Made by a program: the position numbers and the translations under genes. 64,000 bases of DNA from DASUPK01 sp963821705 (GTDB taxonomy: Bacteria; Actinomycetota; Thermoleophilia; Solirubrobacterales; 70-9). Shown here in pieces: positions 60,221-64,000 of this stretch. The notes beneath the pieces were generated by a model. That model had not been told where the DNA came from. It made no database searches and saw only the letters and a program-made list of their open reading frames with translations. The stretch lies in the NCBI GenBank assembly GCA_963821705.1, contig CAWGEV010000005.1, positions 539,983-603,982 of the forward strand, in the 5' to 3' direction. How positions within the stretch are numbered: position 1 is the stretch's first letter; every line of letters begins with the position of its first letter.

Positions 60221-61353
60221 TGGAGGCCGCCGCGAACGCCCCCGGGGTCCGCGACGCCCTGGCCGAGGCGACCCGGCACCAGCCTCGCGCCCGGGCCGCG
60301 CTCGCCGCGGCCTTGGCCTCGCCCGGGCACGCCTACATCTTTCGCGGGCCCCGCGGAGCCGGCAAGGCTGCGGCCGCCCGCGCCTTCGCCGCCGAGCTGC
60401 TCGCCGAGGGGGCGGCCGATCCGGACGACGCGCGGCGCCGCGCGCTGCTGGATCCCTCGCCCCACCCCGATCTCGCCTGGCTGCGCCCGCCGGGTGCCCA
60501 GCATCTGGTCGAGGACGTGCGGGAATCGGTGATCCGCGCCTCCAGCCTCAGCCCCGCCGAGGGGCGGCGCCGGGTGTTCGTCATCGAGGAGGCCGAGGAC
60601 CTCCGCGACGAGAGCCAGAACGCGTTGCTCAAGACCCTCGAGGAGCCCGCCCCGTTTGCGCACCTGATCCTGGTCTGCTCGGAGCCCGAGCTCCTGGCGG
60701 AGACGATCCTCTCGCGATGCGCCCCGATCGAGTTCGGCCCGCTGGCGCCGGATGCGGTCGTCGAGGCGCTGGGGGCCGGAGAGGAGGCCGCCGCAGCGGC
60801 GCGACTGAGCGGCGGCGATGTCGAGCTGGCCCGCCTGCTGCTCTCGGACCGCGGCGCCGCGGTCAGGGCGACGGCGGAGGCCGCGGCCCGTGCCGCTCGC
60901 TCGGAGACGCCGCCGCCCGAGCCGTGGCGAGGCCTCCTAGACGCCGCGAGCGAGGCCGGCCAGGAGGCGGGCGCCGAGGAGGAGCGGCGCCTGGTGGAGG
61001 AGGCCGAGACCCAGGCGAAGCGTGGACGCAAGGGAAAGCTGACCCGCGAGGCCACCGAGCAGGTGAAGCGCACCGAGCGGCGGGCTCGGACCCAGGCGCT
61101 CGACCTCGGGCTGGCGCTCTGCTGCGCCTGGTACAGAGACCTGGCGGCGGTCGCGTCTGGCGCGAGCGACGTGGTGCTCAACGCCGACCGGCTCGATCAG
61201 CTCGCCGAGGACGCTGCGGGACTGGATCCCGCCCGGGCCCGGGCCGCCGTGGAGTGGGTTCTCGACACCCGCCGCCGGCTGCGCGTCAACGTCTCCGAGG
61301 AGCTTGCGCTCGAGGCGCTCTGGCTTCGCCTCGCCGGTGAGCTCTCCTCCTGA
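60220..61353 (+). CDS. holB: DNA polymerase III delta-prime subunit
   Basis: The 377-residue clamp-loader subunit has AAA+ motifs: Walker-A-like IFRGPRGAGKAAAARAFA, then RRVFVIEEAEDLRDESQNALLKTLEEPA (Walker-B region and SRC-preceding helix). LILVCSEPELLAETILSRC is the sensor/SRC motif. An extra Ala/Glu/Lys-rich coiled segment lies at about 235-285. The C-terminal oligomerisation domain is shorter than in E. coli. The coupling to tmk supports the assignment. Confidence 0.9.
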   Translation: MEAAANAPGVRDALAEATRHQPRARAALAAALASPGHAYIFRGPRGAGKAAAARAFAAELLAEGAADPDDARRRALLDPSPHPDLAWLRPPGAQHLVEDVRESVIRASSLSPAEGRRRVFVIEEAEDLRDESQNALLKTLEEPAPFAHLILVCSEPELLAETILSRCAPIEFGPLAPDAVVEALGAGEEAAAAARLSGGDVELARLLLSDRGAAVRATAEAAARAARSETPPPEPWRGLLDAASEAGQEAGAEEERRLVEEAETQAKRGRKGKLTREATEQVKRTERRARTQALDLGLALCCAWYRDLAAVASGASDVVLNADRLDQLAEDAAGLDPARARAAVEWVLDTRRRLRVNVSEELALEALWLRLAGELSS

Positions 61354-61380
61354 GCCCCGAGGGCGAGCGCCCGCACGAGT

Positions 61381-62796
61381 GTGAGCAAGCGGCAACAATC
61401 CCGGCCGATGGCCAACCAGACCCCTAGGGGCACGAGGGGCGGGGAGAGAGGTCGCCGGATCCCGATGCGGCTCTGGCTCGGCGCTGCCTTCGCCGGGGTG
61501 TCGCTGATCACCGCCGCGGCGGTCTACGTCTTCGTCAACGACTCCTCCGGGCGCACCCTCCAGAGCCAGTCCGCCGACCTGGCAGTCGGCAGGACGTCGA
61601 GCCTGGCCGACGACCTCGGCAAGGTCGACAAGCTTCACGCCGCGAATGTCCTCGCCCTCGCCAACACGGGCAACTTCGAGGCCTGGGCCGTGAATCGCCA
61701 CGGCAACGCCTTCGCCCCGGGCCAGAACCTCACGGCGCTCGGCGCCGTCCCGCAGAAGCCGGAGGCGCTGCGCGTCGCCCTCGACAACCGCCGCTACCGG
61801 GCCAGCCTGCCCGACAACGTGACGGTCGCCGCGGCGCCGATCTTCGGGACCAAGAAGGTGCCCGTCCGGGGCGCAGTGATCGTTCGCGCCGACCCGCCGC
61901 CCGCGCTGACCCGGGCGTTCGACCAGCTCAGCGGCGACCGGCTGCGGGCGCTGCTGATCGCAATCACGATCGGCGTCCTGGTCGGCTTCCTGGTGTCGTC
62001 GGTGATCGCGATCCGGGTGAGGCGGCTGGCGCACTCGGCTGAGCAGATGGCTGCCGGCGACTTCGAGGCCGCCCTGCCACCCGGCGGAGGGGACGAGATC
62101 GGCGACTTGACGCGCTCGCTCGACACCATGCGCCAGGAGCTCCGCAGGACCTTCGGCATGCTCGCCACCGAGCGCGATCGCCTCTCCGCGATCTTCGACG
62201 GGCTCACCGAGGCGGTGATCGTGGTGGGCGAGGACGGCAAGGTGCGCTTCACCAACCCGGCGGCGGCGCGCCTGGTCAGGGACGGCCAGCCGGCGGCGGC
62301 GCTGATCCCATCGCTGCGGCGAGCCGCCGAGCGCGGCGCCGACGAGATCCCGGTGCTCTCGATCGACGGCCGCGTCTATGGAGTCCAGGCCCGCAGGGTT
62401 CCGGCGGAGAACGCGGTGCTGCTGGTCGTACGCGACCGCACCGACGAGCTCAAGCGGGAGGAGGCGGAGCGCGAGTTCGTCTCCAACGCGGCGCACGAGC
62501 TCCGCAACCCCCTGGCCGGGATCATGAGCGGCATCGAGGTCCTGCGGGGCGGGGCCAAGGACGACCCCGACGCCCGGGATCGCTTCCTGACCAGGCTGGC
62601 GGCCGACGCCGAGCGGATGACTCGTCTCACCCAATCGCTGCTGATGCCGATGCTGTCGATCCAGCAGGTGGTCGGCCGGATGTACGAGCCGCTGCCGCTC
62701 TATCTGCTGGGGGCCGCCATCTACTTCGCGATCAATTACAGCCTGTCGAGCCTGTCGCGCCGGCTCGAGCGACGTTTCGCCTACATCGCCGCGTGA
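61381..62796 (+). CDS. sensor histidine kinase N-terminal part fused in frame to foreign ABC-permease end
   Basis: Residues 1-421 are a typical kinase N-terminal part. Two TM helices (about 31-51 and 190-211) flank a periplasmic sensor. A HAMP domain (RRLAHSAEQMAAGDFEAALP) and a PAS-like region (IFDGLTEAVIVVGEDGKVRFTNPAA) precede the H-box NAAHELRNPLAG with H372. After TRLTQSLL (62643) the expected N/G1/F/G2 ATPase domain is missing. Instead MLSIQQVVGRMYEPLPLYLL and a final TM helix with RRLERRFAYIAA follow; this is the C-terminus of an amino-acid ABC permease. The reading frame happens to stay open. It cannot be a working kinase as it stands. Confidence 0.75.
   Translation: MSKRQQSRPMANQTPRGTRGGERGRRIPMRLWLGAAFAGVSLITAAAVYVFVNDSSGRTLQSQSADLAVGRTSSLADDLGKVDKLHAANVLALANTGNFEAWAVNRHGNAFAPGQNLTALGAVPQKPEALRVALDNRRYRASLPDNVTVAAAPIFGTKKVPVRGAVIVRADPPPALTRAFDQLSGDRLRALLIAITIGVLVGFLVSSVIAIRVRRLAHSAEQMAAGDFEAALPPGGGDEIGDLTRSLDTMRQELRRTFGMLATERDRLSAIFDGLTEAVIVVGEDGKVRFTNPAAARLVRDGQPAAALIPSLRRAAERGADEIPVLSIDGRVYGVQARRVPAENAVLLVVRDRTDELKREEAEREFVSNAAHELRNPLAGIMSGIEVLRGGAKDDPDARDRFLTRLAADAERMTRLTQSLLMPMLSIQQVVGRMYEPLPLYLLGAAIYFAINYSLSSLSRRLERRFAYIAA
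62644..62796 (+). pseudogene. 3' fragment of amino-acid ABC transporter permease (beyond junction)
   Basis: About 50 codons encode the last transmembrane helix and C-terminus of a HisM/GlnP-type permease (PLPLYLLGAAIYFAINYSLS, then RRLERRFAYI). The stop TGA overlaps a GTG for the ATPase gene, as in normal permease-ATPase pairs. The 5' part of the gene is not in this contig. Confidence 0.7.
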
Positions 62797-62801
62797 CCGT
62801 C

Positions 62802-63609
62802 ATGCCCGATCCCGCACTGGTCGTCGGCATCCGTGGCGTCGGCAAGTCGTTCGGCAAGCATCGCGTGCTCACGGCGTCGATCTCGACGTGCGGCGCGGCG
62901 AGGTGGTGAGCATCATCGGCCCGTCGGGCAGCGGCAAGACGACGCTGCTGCGCTGCATCAACCCGCTCGAGCATTTACGACGAGGGCCGCGTCCAGATCG
63001 ACGGGCGAGGTCGGCTACCGCGAGAGCGCGGGCGCCGCGCGGACCCGCCGCAGCGAGCGCGAGCTGGCCCGCTCCGGGCGCAGACCGGCATGGTGTTCCA
63101 GCTGTTCTACCTGTTCCCGCATCTGACCGCGCCGAGAACGTCATGCTGGGCCTCGTGAAGGTGCGCGGCCTGGCAAGTCCGAGGCGCGCGCCGTCGCCGA
63201 GCGCTGGCTCGAGCGGGTCGGCCTCGCGCACAAGCGGACAGCCTACCGGCGCAGCTCTCCGGCGGCCAGCAGCAGCGCGTCGGCATCGCCCGCGCGCGTG
63301 GCGATGGAGCCGAAGGTCCTGCTGCTCGACGAGATCGACCTCGGCGCTCGACCCGGAGCTGGTCGGCGAGGTGCTGACCGTGGTGCAGCGAGCTCGCCGA
63401 CGACGGCATGACCATGGTGGTGGTCACGCACGAGATGAGCCTTCGCGCGCGAGGTCAGCCAGACGCGTCGTCTTCATGGACGGCGGCCGGATCCGGTCGA
63501 GGGCACGCCCGCCGAGATCTTCGGGGCGCCGCAGAACGAACGCCTGCGCGCGTTCCTCTCCCGCTTCGGCCAGGCCCGCTCGGGCCGCGCCCCTCTGCCC
63601 AAGGACTGA
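62802..63609 (+). pseudogene. amino-acid ABC transporter ATP-binding protein, many single-base indels
   Basis: The sense is clear only when frames are joined. LVVGIRGVGKSFGKHRVL is followed by RGEVVSIIGPSGSGKTTLLR (Walker A), then QTGMVFQLFYLFPHLT (Q-loop). RVGIARA and LLLDEI (signature and Walker B area), VVVTHEMS (H-loop) and FGAPQNERLRAFLSRF complete the gene to the TGA at 63607. At least six to eight indels are needed over about 810 bases. The protein would be a GlnQ/HisP-type ATPase of about 265 residues. The indel density is far above the rest of the window. Confidence 0.8.
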
Positions 63610-63618
63610 GACCAGGCC

Positions 63619-64000
63619 ATGCTCTCCAATCGCCAGGATATCCGCAGCGAGCTCGGCCTGCGCCGCGTGATCAACGTCTCCGGCACGATGACCTCGCTGG
63701 GTGCTTCGATCGTGGTGCCCGAGGCCGTGGACACGGTGACCCGCATCCTGCCCGAGTTCGTCGAGATCACGGACCTGCGCGCAAGGCGTCGGCGGTGATC
63801 GCCACCGCCTGCGCCGCCGAGGCCGGGACGGTCACCGCCTCGGCCTCGGCGGGGATCACGGTCGCGGCCGCCGGCTGCATGACCGGCGCCGACCTTGCGC
63901 GGATCGAGCGCTTGCCGGACACGACCGGTTGCGCGCGCGACGAGGTGCTGATCCAGACCGGCCACATGGTCTATTACGGCGCCCCGGTCGAGCAGGCGAT
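63619..64000 (+). pseudogene. SelA-fold PLP-dependent enzyme (partial, frameshifted, runs off the end)
   Basis: The start MLSNRQDIRSELGLRRVINV and SGTMTSLGASIVVPEAVDTV match the SelA/D-glucosaminate-6-phosphate ammonia-lyase group of aminotransferase-fold enzymes. Near 63778 a missing base (CAG to CG in the string D-L-Q-R-K-A) shifts the frame. RKASAVIATACAAEAGTVTA and VLIQTGHMVYYGAPVEQA continue in the new frame to the window end. It follows the ABC ATPase by 9 bases, and amino-acid ABC transporters with such enzymes form catabolic operons in proteobacteria. It is unlikely to be selenocysteine synthase itself. Confidence 0.7.

Noticed and set aside
63619..64000. Selenocysteine synthase (selA)
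   Set aside because: The fold matches, but the gene follows an amino-acid ABC transporter, and no selB, selD or selC is in sight; the SelA-like catabolic subgroup fits better.

Overview
The window is GC-rich, mostly intact bacterial chromosome. It looks like a Thermoleophilia/Solirubrobacterales-type soil actinobacterium. The reasons are many GTG starts, Ala/Thr-rich secreted proteins with lysine-rich tails, a small secreted protein beginning with a 'RHVSYANVAAT' leader, an acyl-CoA carboxylase with an epsilon subunit, and a class II ribonucleotide reductase with NrdR. This placement comes from memory of the families; no search was run.

Layout. 0-6 kb: a secreted three-module protein, a biotin carboxylase/BCCP subunit, a TauE-type permease, a VOC protein and a frameshifted acyltransferase. 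5.6-11.5 kb: sulfur assimilation, with an Rrf2 regulator divergent from a PHP phosphatase, then sir-cysH-sat-cysC on the minus strand. 11.5-15 kb: a VOC protein, two secreted proteins, an ornithine-cyclodeaminase-like protein and dodecin. 15-20 kb: propionyl/methylmalonyl-CoA metabolism (carboxylase beta and epsilon, methylmalonyl-CoA mutase large subunit) with an OafA-type acyltransferase. 20-25.3 kb: a quinone oxidoreductase, an SRPBCC protein, nucleotide-sugar enzymes (WecB, UDP-glucuronate decarboxylase), an SDR and a PEP-mutase-like protein. 25.3-30.7 kb: a secreted protein, a sigma factor fused to an anti-sigma-like zinc motif and a membrane anchor, two frameshift-riddled secreted-protein genes, and a Ca2+/H+ antiporter. 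30.9-34.7 kb: a beta-helix protein, then a CsoR-controlled metal permease with a YHS domain. 34.8-45 kb: PhzF, a MerR-MFS pair divergent from a four-gene operon (membrane protein, class III aminotransferase, flavin amine oxidase, MBL hydrolase), a diguanylate cyclase, a cysteine hydrolase with a 32-bp tandem duplication, and a lipoprotein. 45-50 kb: nrdR-nrdJ with an intein. 50-61.4 kb: an MFS exporter, hemolysin III, a methyltransferase, photolyase, a siroheme synthase N-domain protein, an epimerase, an archaeal-type topoisomerase I, tmk and holB.

From about 62.64 kb to the end the sequence changes character. A histidine kinase breaks off after its H-box and runs into the C-terminus of an amino-acid ABC permease. 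An ABC ATPase with many single-base indels and a SelA-fold PLP enzyme follow. This is most likely a chimeric or uncorrected contig end, not native sequence.

How the genes work together: Sat, CysH (APS-reductase type) and Sir reduce sulfate to sulfide. CysC makes PAPS, the siroheme-synthase N-domain protein supports the Sir cofactor, and the PHP protein may recycle pAp. The carboxylase subunits and the mutase form a propionyl-CoA to succinyl-CoA route, although the small mutase subunit and the epimerase are absent here. CsoR with its perfect-arm operator controls copper efflux. No rRNA, convincing tRNA, CRISPR array, transposase or phage gene was seen. No gene-free stretch exceeds 300 bases. 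The longest are 59334-59623 (a degraded gene, described below), 4224-4489 (nothing recognisable), 30651-30898 (a terminator) and 25878-26114 (a divergent promoter region).
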